Assembly: GCA_037445225.1 (NCBI GenBank)
Contig: JBBIKW010000017.1
Span: 1-64,000 of the forward strand
Direction: 5' to 3'
DNA from: M3007 sp037445225
GTDB taxonomy: Bacteria > Bacteroidota > Bacteroidia > Chitinophagales > Saprospiraceae
Length of the DNA: 64,000 bases
Shown: positions 22,703 to 31,909 of the stretch, piece after piece
Layout: every line of letters begins with the position of its first letter
Numbering within the stretch: the stretch's first letter is position 1
Notes under the pieces: model-generated
Seen by the model: only the letters and a program-made list of their open reading frames with translations
Databases searched by the model: none
Told to the model about the DNA's origin: nothing
Made by a program: the position numbers and the translations under genes

Positions 22703-25700
22703 ATGGGATCGGAGGTAGCGCGCGCAGCATATGGCGAGATTGTTCGCTTGGCCACCCGCGCCGGGTGGACGCCGCGCGAACGCGTGTTAGCGTTAGCGGA
22801 CCTGCAGGTGCGGCTGTTTGAAGAGGAGACGCGGGAGGAAGTGCTGTTTTTCAGCTCGCTCTTCGCGCGCATCAGCTATGTCGGGCACAAGTATCGAATT
22901 TCGGAGGAGGCCTTGCGGGTCATTCACCACTTTCGCCGCTGGGCGGCCTACGTGCGCAACGGACAGTGTACGGCGGGGGCCAAAGAGGTGGCGTTGGGCG
23001 TATGGGCGTTGGCCGAGGCTGTCCGAAGCATGTCGGGCGAACCCATTCCGCCCGCTGTCGCCGCGTGTTTTCCCAACCCGGGCGAATGGCAATTCCATGC
23101 ACCGCGGGTGGCCGACCATCGCGATTGGGTGCGTCTGACGGCAGTAGCCAACTACCCGGAGGCGCACTACTTGGAGGGATACGATGAAGCGCATCCCGAC
23201 AAACTGGTGCGCGTGCGCTACCACTTGCCGGAGCGCAACGAACACTTCTCTGCCTCCCTTCAGCTGCTTCAAAAGGTATTCCCTCTGCCGGTAACCATGC
23301 ACCTGTTGGATGTAAATATCGACCAAGCAGGAGATTACTGTCCGCGCGGCTTTGTCATTGAGCCCGACTACTTGGTCGATGTGTCGGTGGTTGCCGACCG
23401 GTTTCAACCCGAAGGCGTGCAGGTGCTCGGTTTCTTGGTGAAAAAGTTCCTGTCTTACGAGACCTCTACGGCGGCGTTAGTGGGCAACTTAGCCAACTAT
23501 TTTCTCGATCGGTTGCTCCACGAGCCCGAGGCCGACTTCACCCAACTGCTGCGCGAGTCGTTTCGCCTCTTTCCTCTGGTGTACGCACCCATGTCGGATG
23601 CCGAGGTGATGGAGGTGCGACAAAGGGCGCAAAAGCACTACGCCAACCTGCGATATATGGCCAAGGGAGGGCTGCGCGATCAGGGCATCGAGCCGGAGCA
23701 CTGCGTCTTAGAGCCCACCTTCTTCAGCGCGCAGTATGGGCTGCAGGGCCGCCTCGACCTCTTTTATCGAAACGGCGACAACGCCGCTATTGTGGAGTTG
23801 AAAAGCGGCCAGGTGTATCGGCCCAACAGTCACGGCATCGCGCGCAGCCATTTTACCCAAACCCTCTTGTACGACCTGTTGGTGGGCTCGGTCTTTGGCG
23901 CCGCGTTGCGCCCAGCCAAATACATCCTCTACTCAGGTGCCGACGACCGCCTGTTGCGTTTTGCGCCCACGGTGGCGGCCGAACAGTGGGAGGCCCTTCA
24001 AGTGCGCAACCAGCTGGTGGCCATCGAGCGCCTGCTGATGGGCATTCGCCCAGGGCAACTCTGCGTACCGCTCTTTGAGCGCCTTCTTCGACAAGCTGCC
24101 TCTGAAGGGAGTGGCAGCTTCGCCGCTCGAGAGATGGCCGAGTTCGCCGGCGTGTACCATTCGCTGAGCGACGTGGAGAAAAAGTACTTCAACGCGTTTG
24201 TGGGCTTCATTGCGCGCGAGCATTGGTTGGCTAAGGTGGGCGCCGAAGAGAGCGACACCGCAGGGGGCAACGCCGCACTGTGGCGGCAGAGCTTAACCGA
24301 AAAACAGGAGGCGTTTGCCATTCTGGCCCAGCTGGAGATTGTCGAAAACCACGCCCATCGGCCGGAGCCTATCATCGTCTTTCGCCGAACGGAGCAGACC
24401 CACCCGCTGGCCAACTTTCGCGCCGGCGATTTGGCCGTGCTTTATCCGGCCGACAGCGAAGACGACAACGTCCTTCGGCACCAGGTCATCAAGTGCACGA
24501 TAATCGATATTACGCCTCAAGTCATTCGGGTGCAGTTGCGCGCGCGGCAATTCAACCTCAAGCCGTTTGAGGCGCATCGGCGCTGGAACTTGGAACCCGA
24601 CATTTTGGAGAGCGGCTTTCTTTCGCTCTACCGCAGCCTGTACGAGTGGGCGAAGGCACCGGCAGACGTGCGGGCTCGATGGCTGTGTCCGGAAAAACCG
24701 TCGGAGCCCTCGGCCCAGCCTGCCGCGTCGCTGACTGCCGAGCACATCGCGACGGCGCCGCATTTCTTTTTGGTGTGGGGCCCGCCGGGCACCGGAAAGA
24801 CCAGTATCGTGCTGCGCGATGTGGTCGACTGGGTGCTGAAACACACGGCCGACAACCTCGTCTTGTTGGCCTACACCAACCGAGCGGTAGATGAGATGTG
24901 CGAAGTGTTGGAGGAGCTGGGCGAAGACTATATTCGCTTGGGAACGGTCTTTGCCACGGGAGAGCGCTTTCGGCCTCGGCTGCTCAGCCAACGGATGGCC
25001 ACAGCCCAGTCGCGCGCCGAGCTGTTGGCCATTCTCCAGCCCGTTCGCCTTTTCGTTGGTACTGTCTCTTCGTTTGCACAGAGTGAAAACCTATTGAAGG
25101 TCAAGACCTTTCAGCGGCTTATCGTAGACGAGGCCTCTCAGATCGTCGAGCCGCAATTGATAGGGCTGCTCACGCGCTTTGAACACGTCGTGCTCATTGG
25201 CGACCATTACCAGCTGCCGGCAGTGGTAGCGCAGGCGCCAATGCATACACGGGTAGCGGATCCCGACTTGCGCGCCTTAGGGCTGACCGACCTGCGCGGT
25301 GCCTACTTTGAACGCTTGTACCGCTATTGCACGCAACACACCCTGCACCGACACTATGGGCAGCTGTGCCGGCAAGGGCGCATGCACGTCGACATCATGG
25401 CCTTTCCCAACGAGCGCTTTTACCGCGGCGGGCTGCGCACCCTGTCGGAAGAGGTGTCGAGCCGACAGCATAGGCCTCTGCCTTCGGCAACGGGCGTCTC
25501 CTTGCATCGGCTCTCCTTCATCCCCGTCGTCTCCAACACCGCCCTGCCGCATCAGCGCATCGCTCCGGAAGAAGCGCACTGCATCGCTCAGCTGGTGCAC
25601 TACTTCGTGCAAGAGGCCCACATGAGCCATCAGCCCTGGGATCCGGAGCGCAGCTTGGGCATCATCACCCCTTGGCGGGCGCAAATCGCGCAAATACGGG

Positions 25701-26029
25701 AGGCACTCGCGCAGGCGGGCTTTGACCCCAATGCCTATACGGTCGATACCGTGGAGCGCTACCAAGGCGGAGCGCGCGACATCATCCTCATCTCTTGTTG
25801 CGTGCACGATCGGCGCCAGCTGAGCCGCTTGGTGAGCCACTCGGCCGAAGGGGTCGACCGAAAGCTCAACGTTGCCCTCACACGCGCCCGCGAACGCGTC
25901 GTGATGGTGGGTAACCCCGACGTGTTGCGGCTCGACGAACATTACCGCGCCTTTATCGACCGATACCTCGTATCGCCGGCACTTTTCTCCGGCGCGAGTG
26001 AGCAAATTTTTCCCAAATTTGTCCGCTGA
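22703..26029 (+). CDS. Dna2-like PD-(D/E)XK nuclease fused to SF1 helicase
   Basis: An 1108-residue protein. An N-terminal region of about 300 residues without recognised motifs is followed by a Cas4/RecB-type nuclease: GRLDLFY (D351), VELKSGQVYR (E and K near 365-367) and FTQTLLYDLLV. A UPF1/Dna2-like SF1B helicase follows: Walker A GPPGTGKTS (about 693), motif II VDEASQIVEP, motif III GDHYQLPAVV, motif V VDTVERYQGGARDIILIS and motif VI LNVALTRARERVV. The order nuclease then helicase matches eukaryotic Dna2. The cysteine cluster that holds the Fe-S centre in Dna2 and Cas4 is not evident. A role in DNA end processing or repair is inference. It stands alone between dnaX and fabH. Confidence 0.88.
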   Translation: MGSEVARAAYGEIVRLATRAGWTPRERVLALADLQVRLFEEETREEVLFFSSLFARISYVGHKYRISEEALRVIHHFRRWAAYVRNGQCTAGAKEVALGVWALAEAVRSMSGEPIPPAVAACFPNPGEWQFHAPRVADHRDWVRLTAVANYPEAHYLEGYDEAHPDKLVRVRYHLPERNEHFSASLQLLQKVFPLPVTMHLLDVNIDQAGDYCPRGFVIEPDYLVDVSVVADRFQPEGVQVLGFLVKKFLSYETSTAALVGNLANYFLDRLLHEPEADFTQLLRESFRLFPLVYAPMSDAEVMEVRQRAQKHYANLRYMAKGGLRDQGIEPEHCVLEPTFFSAQYGLQGRLDLFYRNGDNAAIVELKSGQVYRPNSHGIARSHFTQTLLYDLLVGSVFGAALRPAKYILYSGADDRLLRFAPTVAAEQWEALQVRNQLVAIERLLMGIRPGQLCVPLFERLLRQAASEGSGSFAAREMAEFAGVYHSLSDVEKKYFNAFVGFIAREHWLAKVGAEESDTAGGNAALWRQSLTEKQEAFAILAQLEIVENHAHRPEPIIVFRRTEQTHPLANFRAGDLAVLYPADSEDDNVLRHQVIKCTIIDITPQVIRVQLRARQFNLKPFEAHRRWNLEPDILESGFLSLYRSLYEWAKAPADVRARWLCPEKPSEPSAQPAASLTAEHIATAPHFFLVWGPPGTGKTSIVLRDVVDWVLKHTADNLVLLAYTNRAVDEMCEVLEELGEDYIRLGTVFATGERFRPRLLSQRMATAQSRAELLAILQPVRLFVGTVSSFAQSENLLKVKTFQRLIVDEASQIVEPQLIGLLTRFEHVVLIGDHYQLPAVVAQAPMHTRVADPDLRALGLTDLRGAYFERLYRYCTQHTLHRHYGQLCRQGRMHVDIMAFPNERFYRGGLRTLSEEVSSRQHRPLPSATGVSLHRLSFIPVVSNTALPHQRIAPEEAHCIAQLVHYFVQEAHMSHQPWDPERSLGIITPWRAQIAQIREALAQAGFDPNAYTVDTVERYQGGARDIILISCCVHDRRQLSRLVSHSAEGVDRKLNVALTRARERVVMVGNPDVLRLDEHYRAFIDRYLVSPALFSGASEQIFPKFVR

Positions 26030-26046
26030 AAAATAGGACTTCTTGC

Positions 26047-27117
26047 ATGATACGCAGTAAGATTGCCGGGCTAGGCTTTTACGTCCCTGAGCGCGTGGTC
26101 AAGAACGAGGAGCTCATGCGAGTGATGGATACGTCGGATGAGTGGATTCGCGAGCGAACGGGTATCGAGGAGCGGCGGTTTGGGCGAAAACACGAAGAGA
26201 CCACCTCTTCCATGGCGGCCATTGCCACGCGCATCGCCTGTGAGCGGGCGGGCATCGAGCCGGAAGCGATCGACTTCATCATCTTTGCTACGCTTAGCCC
26301 CGACTATTACTTTCCCGGCTGCGGGGTGTTGGTGCAGCGCGAGCTGGGCATTACTCATCGGGAGGTAGGGGCTCTCGATATTCGCAATCAGTGCAGCGGC
26401 TTCATCTACGGGCTCGCTATTGCTGACCAGTTTGTGCGCACGGGCACGTACAAAAACGTCTTGCTGGTCGGCTCCGAGATGCACTCGATGGGCTTGGACT
26501 TCAGCACGCGCGGCCGCAACGTCACGGTGATCTTTGGCGATGGGGCGGGAGCGGCCATCATCCAGCCGTCGGACGATCCGGAGCGCGGCGTGCTCACGAC
26601 GTGCCTGCACGCCGACGGTACCCATGCCGAGAAATTAGCCTTCATCAACCCCGGCTGTCACGGCGGCTATCACCACAAGAAGTTGGGAGAAACGGTAGAC
26701 TTCGGCTACCCGCCGCCCGACACCTATGGGGAGATCTTCATCACGCACAAGATGCTCGAGGATGGCCTGTACTATCCCTATATGGATGGCCAGTTCGTGT
26801 TTAAACTGGCGGTGCAAAAGTTCCCGGAAGTCATCTTAGAGGCCTTAGCAACAGCGGGTTTGCAGCCTTCCGACATCGACCTGTTGGTGCCCCATCAGGC
26901 CAATTTGCGCATCAGTCAGTTTGTGCAAAAGCGCTTGGGGCTGCGCGACGACCAAGTCTGGAACAACATCCAGCGCTACGGCAACACTACGGCCGCTTCG
27001 GTGCCCATCGCCCTGTGCGAGGCGTGGGAGGCCGGCAAGGTGCAACCGGGCGATATCGTCTGCTTGGCTGCCTTTGGCTCGGGCTTCACGTGGGGTAGCG
27101 CCCTCATCCGCTGGTAA
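26047..27117 (+). CDS. fabH: 3-oxoacyl-ACP synthase III family protein
   Basis: A 356-residue condensing enzyme of the FabH type, which starts fatty-acid synthesis by joining acetyl-CoA to malonyl-ACP. The catalytic triad is C116 in NQCSGFIYGL, H283 in VPHQANLRI and N313 in YGNTTAASVP. The N-terminus (IAGLGFYVPERVVKNEELM) and the DTSDEWIRERTGIEERRF segment are characteristic. At 356 residues it is longer than the 320-residue E. coli protein because of an insertion (HADGTHAEKLAFINPGCHGG), seen in a paralogous Bacteroidota group. An alternative starter unit or a specialised lipid is possible. It begins 17 bp after the nuclease-helicase stop. Confidence 0.9.
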   Translation: MIRSKIAGLGFYVPERVVKNEELMRVMDTSDEWIRERTGIEERRFGRKHEETTSSMAAIATRIACERAGIEPEAIDFIIFATLSPDYYFPGCGVLVQRELGITHREVGALDIRNQCSGFIYGLAIADQFVRTGTYKNVLLVGSEMHSMGLDFSTRGRNVTVIFGDGAGAAIIQPSDDPERGVLTTCLHADGTHAEKLAFINPGCHGGYHHKKLGETVDFGYPPPDTYGEIFITHKMLEDGLYYPYMDGQFVFKLAVQKFPEVILEALATAGLQPSDIDLLVPHQANLRISQFVQKRLGLRDDQVWNNIQRYGNTTAASVPIALCEAWEAGKVQPGDIVCLAAFGSGFTWGSALIRW

Positions 27118-27163
27118 GGCATATCCTCAGCGCCCCATCCTGCCCAATGCACTTCCCTAAACC

Positions 27164-28093
27164 GTGGCTCAGGTTAGTTGGATTTACTTGGACGATTTTG
27201 GCGGCCGACATCGCGTCGGCCTCTATCACGGCGACAAAAGCGGTCACCTGCTCCTCTATTGCGATGCGCGCATCGTACAAATCGACTTTTCGGTGAAGGA
27301 GTCGCGCACGTATTCCTTTTTTATCGAGGACGAGCTGTGCGAGGTGAGCGTACAGCGAGAGTCACAAGGTTTCTCCTATGCCTTTCACATCAACAAACGA
27401 GTGAATACGCCGCGCAACCGCCGGCGCCGCGCTGAGGAGCGCCGCAACTGGTGGTTGGTGTTCGGTGTGTTGGGGGCGCTGGTGGGCGTTGCCTCCGCTG
27501 CCGTGTTTTTCCTAATGCGCTGGGATGCCCTGCAGAGGGAAAAGACGTGGGCCAACGCTTTCGTCTTCTCTTTGTCGGCTGCCGAGGAGCGGCGCTTAGA
27601 GGCCGAAGGGCGCACTTCGGTTGCGCGCCTCTTCATCGCACACGAAGGCCAGCAGCGATGGGTCTACTACGGCTTTCTCACCGAGGAAAATCGCCAGATG
27701 ACAGGGCAGTTTAGGGTGCCTGACACAGGGCTTATTGTGCTGCCCAACGGCTTTCCCCTGCGCGATCGCGATGCTTTTGCCGTAAAATATCTGCCGGCCA
27801 ATCCCAATATCCATCGGGTGTTCTTTGAGTCGCCCACTCCAGAGACCATCTCCAACTACTTCGACCTGGCAGCGCGCGCCCAACAGGCGGCACACCCCGA
27901 CAACAGCGCCGGCCGCAACTACTGCATCGCCAGCCTCGCCCTGCGCGAGAAAGGGTGGCCTTCACTGGCCAACTTCATCTTCCAAAATACGCCAGCCGAC
28001 CAAAACCCGCACCACAACCGAGACTCGTACCTTCGGCTCATACGCGAGCCCGCCCTATCGCAAAAAATTCGGCAAGAGTGTTGGGACAAGTGA
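27164..28093 (+). CDS. Single-pass membrane protein of unknown function
   Basis: A 309-residue protein with a probable GTG start at 27164. An N-terminal cytoplasmic domain of about 90 residues (YLDDFGGRHRVGLYHGDKSG) ends in a basic patch (RNRRRRAEERRNWW). One transmembrane segment follows (VFGVLGALVGVASAAVFFLM, about residues 98-117), then a 190-residue external domain (QQRWVYYGFLTEENRQMTGQ). The basic patch before the membrane segment predicts N-in topology. No family was recognised. It follows fabH by 46 bp on the same strand and converges on the phosphatase gene. Confidence 0.75.
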   Translation: MAQVSWIYLDDFGGRHRVGLYHGDKSGHLLLYCDARIVQIDFSVKESRTYSFFIEDELCEVSVQRESQGFSYAFHINKRVNTPRNRRRRAEERRNWWLVFGVLGALVGVASAAVFFLMRWDALQREKTWANAFVFSLSAAEERRLEAEGRTSVARLFIAHEGQQRWVYYGFLTEENRQMTGQFRVPDTGLIVLPNGFPLRDRDAFAVKYLPANPNIHRVFFESPTPETISNYFDLAARAQQAAHPDNSAGRNYCIASLALREKGWPSLANFIFQNTPADQNPHHNRDSYLRLIREPALSQKIRQECWDK

Positions 28094-28106
28094 GTTAAGA
28101 AGGCGC

Positions 28107-29207
28107 TCAATAGCGCGCGACGTGCTCAAAGAGCAACTCGTTTTTCACGCCGCGCACCTCCATCCTGACGATGGGGCGGTTGCCCTCCCAGTCGATGCGC
28201 AGCAAGCCGAAGTTGCGCTTCACGATCATCGGTCCTACGCGCAAGCGGTTGGGCTCCTGTAAACCCGTCCGAACATGCGTCAGCCCACTGGAGCAAAAGT
28301 CGTACAGCGGATAAGGCAACCCTTTGAGGTCCATCCTGCTAATCTCCGCCATGTGGCGGTCACCCGACAGGATGAGGAGGTTGGCCGGCTGAGTTTTGAC
28401 CAACAGCTGGAGTAGGCGCCTTCGGGCATTAGGAAAATTGCCCCATTTCTCATGGCCGTGTTCGTCCGACAACACTTGGATGCTGGAGACCAACAGGTGC
28501 AGCTGTGCCGGGCTATGGGTGAGTTCGCGCTCTAACCAAGCCCATTGTGTTTCGCCCAAGAGGTCGCCCTCTAGGTTAGGGAAGTAGCGGCGGTCGGGGC
28601 TGAGGTCGGGCAAGAGCGTGTCGCGAAAATAGCGGGTGTCTAGGACAATGATTTTGATTTGGCGCGGCGGCTTGCCAAAGAGGTAGGCTTGATAGGCACC
28701 TTCGCGCTTGCGCACCGGCGCGGAGTAGGGAACGTCTAAGAAATCCAGCAGATACCTCTGAGCCGCGCGCTTGTTGGGCATACCTTTTCCGGCATCGTTG
28801 GCCCCGTAGTCGTGGTCGTCGTAAATGCCTATGACCGGCACTTTGTCGCGCAGCTTTCGGTACTCGGGGTGGGTTTTTAGGCGCTTATAATGAGCGGCTA
28901 AGGCACGCGCGTCAGAGGTGTCGGCGTAGACGATGTCGCCCAACCAAATCCACAAGTCTGGTTGGTTGGCCAACACGTCGGCCCAAATGTTCTGAGGCAT
29001 ATGTACCTTGTTGCAGGAGCCGAAGGCGATGACGCGTAGATCCCGGCTGAGGTCTATTTCGCGCGGTTGAAAGAGCTCTACGTCTATCGATTTTTCCAGT
29101 ACTTCGGCTCCGAATTCCTGAGCGCCTGCCGGCCCGATCGACCCAAAACCGAAGCTGGCTACAAAGCAAAGAAGAAAGCGCGTCGATGCAAACAGCGTGC
29201 TATCCAT
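28107..29207 (-). CDS. PhoD-like phosphatase / metallophosphoesterase
   Basis: A 366-residue exported enzyme with a signal peptide (FLLCFVASFGFGSIGPAGAQ). The metallophosphoesterase motifs are FGSCNKV, WLGDIVYADT, GIYDDHDYGAND and LSGDRHMAE, the set of the alkaline phosphatase D family, which uses Fe/Ca-type metal ions and hydrolyses phosphomonoesters or diesters. The ATG at 29207 gives a clean signal peptide; upstream in-frame codons do not. It converges on the membrane protein gene with 13 bp between stops. Its likely site of action is the periplasm. Confidence 0.9.
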   Translation of the reverse strand: MDSTLFASTRFLLCFVASFGFGSIGPAGAQEFGAEVLEKSIDVELFQPREIDLSRDLRVIAFGSCNKVHMPQNIWADVLANQPDLWIWLGDIVYADTSDARALAAHYKRLKTHPEYRKLRDKVPVIGIYDDHDYGANDAGKGMPNKRAAQRYLLDFLDVPYSAPVRKREGAYQAYLFGKPPRQIKIIVLDTRYFRDTLLPDLSPDRRYFPNLEGDLLGETQWAWLERELTHSPAQLHLLVSSIQVLSDEHGHEKWGNFPNARRRLLQLLVKTQPANLLILSGDRHMAEISRMDLKGLPYPLYDFCSSGLTHVRTGLQEPNRLRVGPMIVKRNFGLLRIDWEGNRPIVRMEVRGVKNELLFEHVARY

Positions 29208-29347
29208 GTTCGTTGAGCAGTTAGGAATAGTTAACGCCAACCGACTCAATATCGTGTAAGATGGGCGTCGCCTGAGGAAAATCACAGAGGCACAGAATGT
29301 TGGGTTTGCGCGGTTCGACACGAATAGGGGGGGCAATCTTTATCCCT

Positions 29348-29403
29348 AAAAAAGGGAGGTAAAATGCGCGAGCAGGCTCAACTGGCCGCATCATTTTACC
29401 TCC
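29348..29403 (-). terminator. Intrinsic terminator after the TonB receptor gene
   Basis: GGAGGTAAAATG (29355-29366) pairs with CATTTTACCTCC (29392-29403), a perfect 12-bp stem with a 25-base loop. On the minus strand it is followed by C and six T. It begins 16 bp after the receptor stop codon. Confidence 0.8.
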
Positions 29404-29418
29404 GAGCAGCTTTTAATC

Positions 29419-31830
29419 TTAAAAGTGTGCGCGCACGGAGAAGATGAAGTTTCGACCGGGCGCCACCAACCCCGAGCTATAGGGGCGGTAACGCTGGTCG
29501 GTAAGGTTCTCCACACCGCCGCTGATCGACCAGGTAGGTGAGAGGCGATAGAGCGCTTTGAGGTTGAGCGTATACCAGCCGGGTGCGTAGGGATTACCGT
29601 TGGCGTCTACCGCATATTGGTAGGTTTTCCCTATTTCCTCAGTGGGCATGCCGCTGAAGGGCACCTCGCCGCTGAAGGTAGCATAAGCGTCCAGTTGAAG
29701 CCCACCGGTGGAATAGGTGAGACTGCTGAGGCCAAACCAAGGCGCTGCATGGCGCAACGGAGCGGTACTGCCGTCGTCGAGTTCTTCTTCACCTTTCTGA
29801 TAGTTGCATTTTGCGACCCATCGAAAACCGCTAGGTAAGCGGACCTCCACATCTGCTTGCAAGCCGTAGACTACCGCTTGAGCGGCGTTCTGAATGGCGT
29901 ATACTCGGCTGAGCTCGCCGTCGTAAACGATGCTGTCCTCGCCGTTGAGGGTGAAAGGACGCCGTACCAAAGCGTTGTCTAAGAGCGTGTAGTAGGCATT
30001 GATCTGAAGGCGCACGCGTTGACCTAGCTGGCGCACGACGGCCACCTCTGCGTTGTAGGCATGCTCGGCCTGCAACGCTGGATTAGGCACGACGACGGTG
30101 CCGGGCTGCGAGTCAAACACCTTGCCCATGTCGTCTACGTTAGGCGATCGGAACCCTGTGGCTAAGCGAGCCGACAGGGTCCAGCGTTCGTTCGGGGCGA
30201 ATACTGCGCCGATAGATCCGACAGGAGTCCCCTGATTGAAGGCAGCGGTAGTAAAGGGGAAGGGATAAAACGTCGTGTCGAACCGGGCGTCTAATATATA
30301 CTGATTATAGCGGGCACCGGCCTGCAAGAGCCAAGCAGGTGCCGGGCGAAATTCGTAGTTGACAAAGGCCGCCCAAGAAGACCATTCTGCTTGTGGGTAG
30401 CGCGCTGGCCCAGGCATTACCTCACCCGTACTCACGTCTTCATCCGCGCCTGTCGAGCGCACCGTATTCAACACACCTTCAACTCCATAATACAACCCCT
30501 GTCGGTCGCTCCATCTTTTGGAGAAGTCTATGTTAAGCGAATACGCATGCACTTTTTCTACGCGCGTGTACCGCGTACTCTGGTTGAAGTCGCGGTCGAT
30601 CCGACTTTCCTCGAAGAACTGATAGGCCAAACGCGAAATAACTTCATCGAAGAAGGCGGAGGAGGATCGATGGTGAACGCTGAGTTGGTTCATATTCCAC
30701 ACTTGTGGGCCGTAATTCCACTCGGCACTTCGAGGTAGGCCATTGCGCGTGCGCAGTAAGCGGTCGTAGCGCGAGTAGGGCGTGGTGGTCGAGTAGTGGA
30801 AACTGTACTGCAGGTCCCAGCGCTGGCTGGGTCGGAAGCGCACCTTTTGCATCAGATTGATTTGCTCGTAGCCAGTTGGACGCTGTACCAAAGGATCTTC
30901 GTTTGTCACGACAACATCGCGTCCGTCGATTTGCTGGACATAAAAGGGGCGCAAGTAGTTTTGAGTAGGCCCGCGCGAGCCCATGCGCAAGTCGCCGAAA
31001 TGGTGGAAGGAAGCACTGCTCAAGAGCGCCCACTTTTGCCCACCGACACCGACCCGATAATGCGCAGTGCGCTCGCCGTTAGCTGAGGAGAAGCGCCCTG
31101 CTGCTTGTCCCTCGACAAGCACTTTTCCGCTATCGCTCAGCTTCGGGTCGTACGTCTGAAAGTACATTACTCCGCCAATAGCATCGCTGCCGTAGGCTAC
31201 TGAGCCCGGCCCAAAGAGAATTTCCGTACGCTCCGTGGCGAACGGGTCGAGCGAAATGACGTTTTGCAGGTTTCCGCTTCGAAAAATGGCAGTATTCATG
31301 CGGATGCCGTCGACCACTAAGAGCACGCGGTTGGTAGCAAAGCCGCGCAGCATCGGGCTGCCGCCGCCCTGTTGGCTTTTTTGGATAAACACTTCGCCCG
31401 ATAGGCCCAACAGGTCGGCCGCCGTCTGCGGGTTTTGCAGGGCGACGTCTGCTGCTGAGACGCGCGCGATGCGCACAGGCACTTCGCGCTGTGGCTGTCG
31501 CCAACGGGAAGCTGCAATCACCACTTCGCGCCCGGTGGTAAACATCGACCTGCTCAGATATACTGTAAAGTTGGCGGCCTCTATTTCCGCCCAAGAATAC
31601 GCGCGCGAAGCATATCCCTCTGCGCTAAACAACAGCGCGGCAGGCCGGCCTAACGCGCTGATGTCGGCGCTGCCATCAGCACCCGTCATCAAATATTGCC
31701 CTGTGCCAGGTATCTCTATGCGCACTTCAGCCATAGGAAGAGCGGTTTCTTCGTCGAACACAGAAACCGTTTGTGCTACGGCGGGGCTGCAACATAGCAA
31801 CAGCAACCCCCTCACGAGTGTATGTCTCAT
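29419..31830 (-). CDS. TonB-dependent receptor, haem/haemoglobin-type
   Basis: An 803-residue outer-membrane receptor. A signal peptide (GLLLLCCSPAVAQ) and a carboxypeptidase-regulatory-like domain (VFDEETALPMAEVRI ... LLFSAEGYASRAY), typical of Bacteroidota, come first. The plug domain has QNPQTAADLLGLSGEVFIQK and MLRGFATNRVLLVVDGIRMN. The stretch NTAIFRSGNLQNVISLDP is characteristic of haem/haemoglobin receptors such as HmuR. The beta barrel ends YSSGLVAPGRNFIFSVRAHF with a terminal Phe. The ATG at 31830 starts the signal peptide; the longer in-frame alternative overlaps the upstream gene. It is probably co-transcribed with the small membrane protein 79 bp upstream. The substrate is inferred from the plug motif only. 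Confidence 0.9.
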   Translation of the reverse strand: MRHTLVRGLLLLCCSPAVAQTVSVFDEETALPMAEVRIEIPGTGQYLMTGADGSADISALGRPAALLFSAEGYASRAYSWAEIEAANFTVYLSRSMFTTGREVVIAASRWRQPQREVPVRIARVSAADVALQNPQTAADLLGLSGEVFIQKSQQGGGSPMLRGFATNRVLLVVDGIRMNTAIFRSGNLQNVISLDPFATERTEILFGPGSVAYGSDAIGGVMYFQTYDPKLSDSGKVLVEGQAAGRFSSANGERTAHYRVGVGGQKWALLSSASFHHFGDLRMGSRGPTQNYLRPFYVQQIDGRDVVVTNEDPLVQRPTGYEQINLMQKVRFRPSQRWDLQYSFHYSTTTPYSRYDRLLRTRNGLPRSAEWNYGPQVWNMNQLSVHHRSSSAFFDEVISRLAYQFFEESRIDRDFNQSTRYTRVEKVHAYSLNIDFSKRWSDRQGLYYGVEGVLNTVRSTGADEDVSTGEVMPGPARYPQAEWSSWAAFVNYEFRPAPAWLLQAGARYNQYILDARFDTTFYPFPFTTAAFNQGTPVGSIGAVFAPNERWTLSARLATGFRSPNVDDMGKVFDSQPGTVVVPNPALQAEHAYNAEVAVVRQLGQRVRLQINAYYTLLDNALVRRPFTLNGEDSIVYDGELSRVYAIQNAAQAVVYGLQADVEVRLPSGFRWVAKCNYQKGEEELDDGSTAPLRHAAPWFGLSSLTYSTGGLQLDAYATFSGEVPFSGMPTEEIGKTYQYAVDANGNPYAPGWYTLNLKALYRLSPTWSISGGVENLTDQRYRPYSSGLVAPGRNFIFSVRAHF

Positions 31831-31909
31831 GTTCAAGAATATTTTTTGTTTCGAAAAATGAGTTAATAGGGAAAGAGAAGCGTTGCCGGCGGATAGCGCT
31901 CTATCTACA

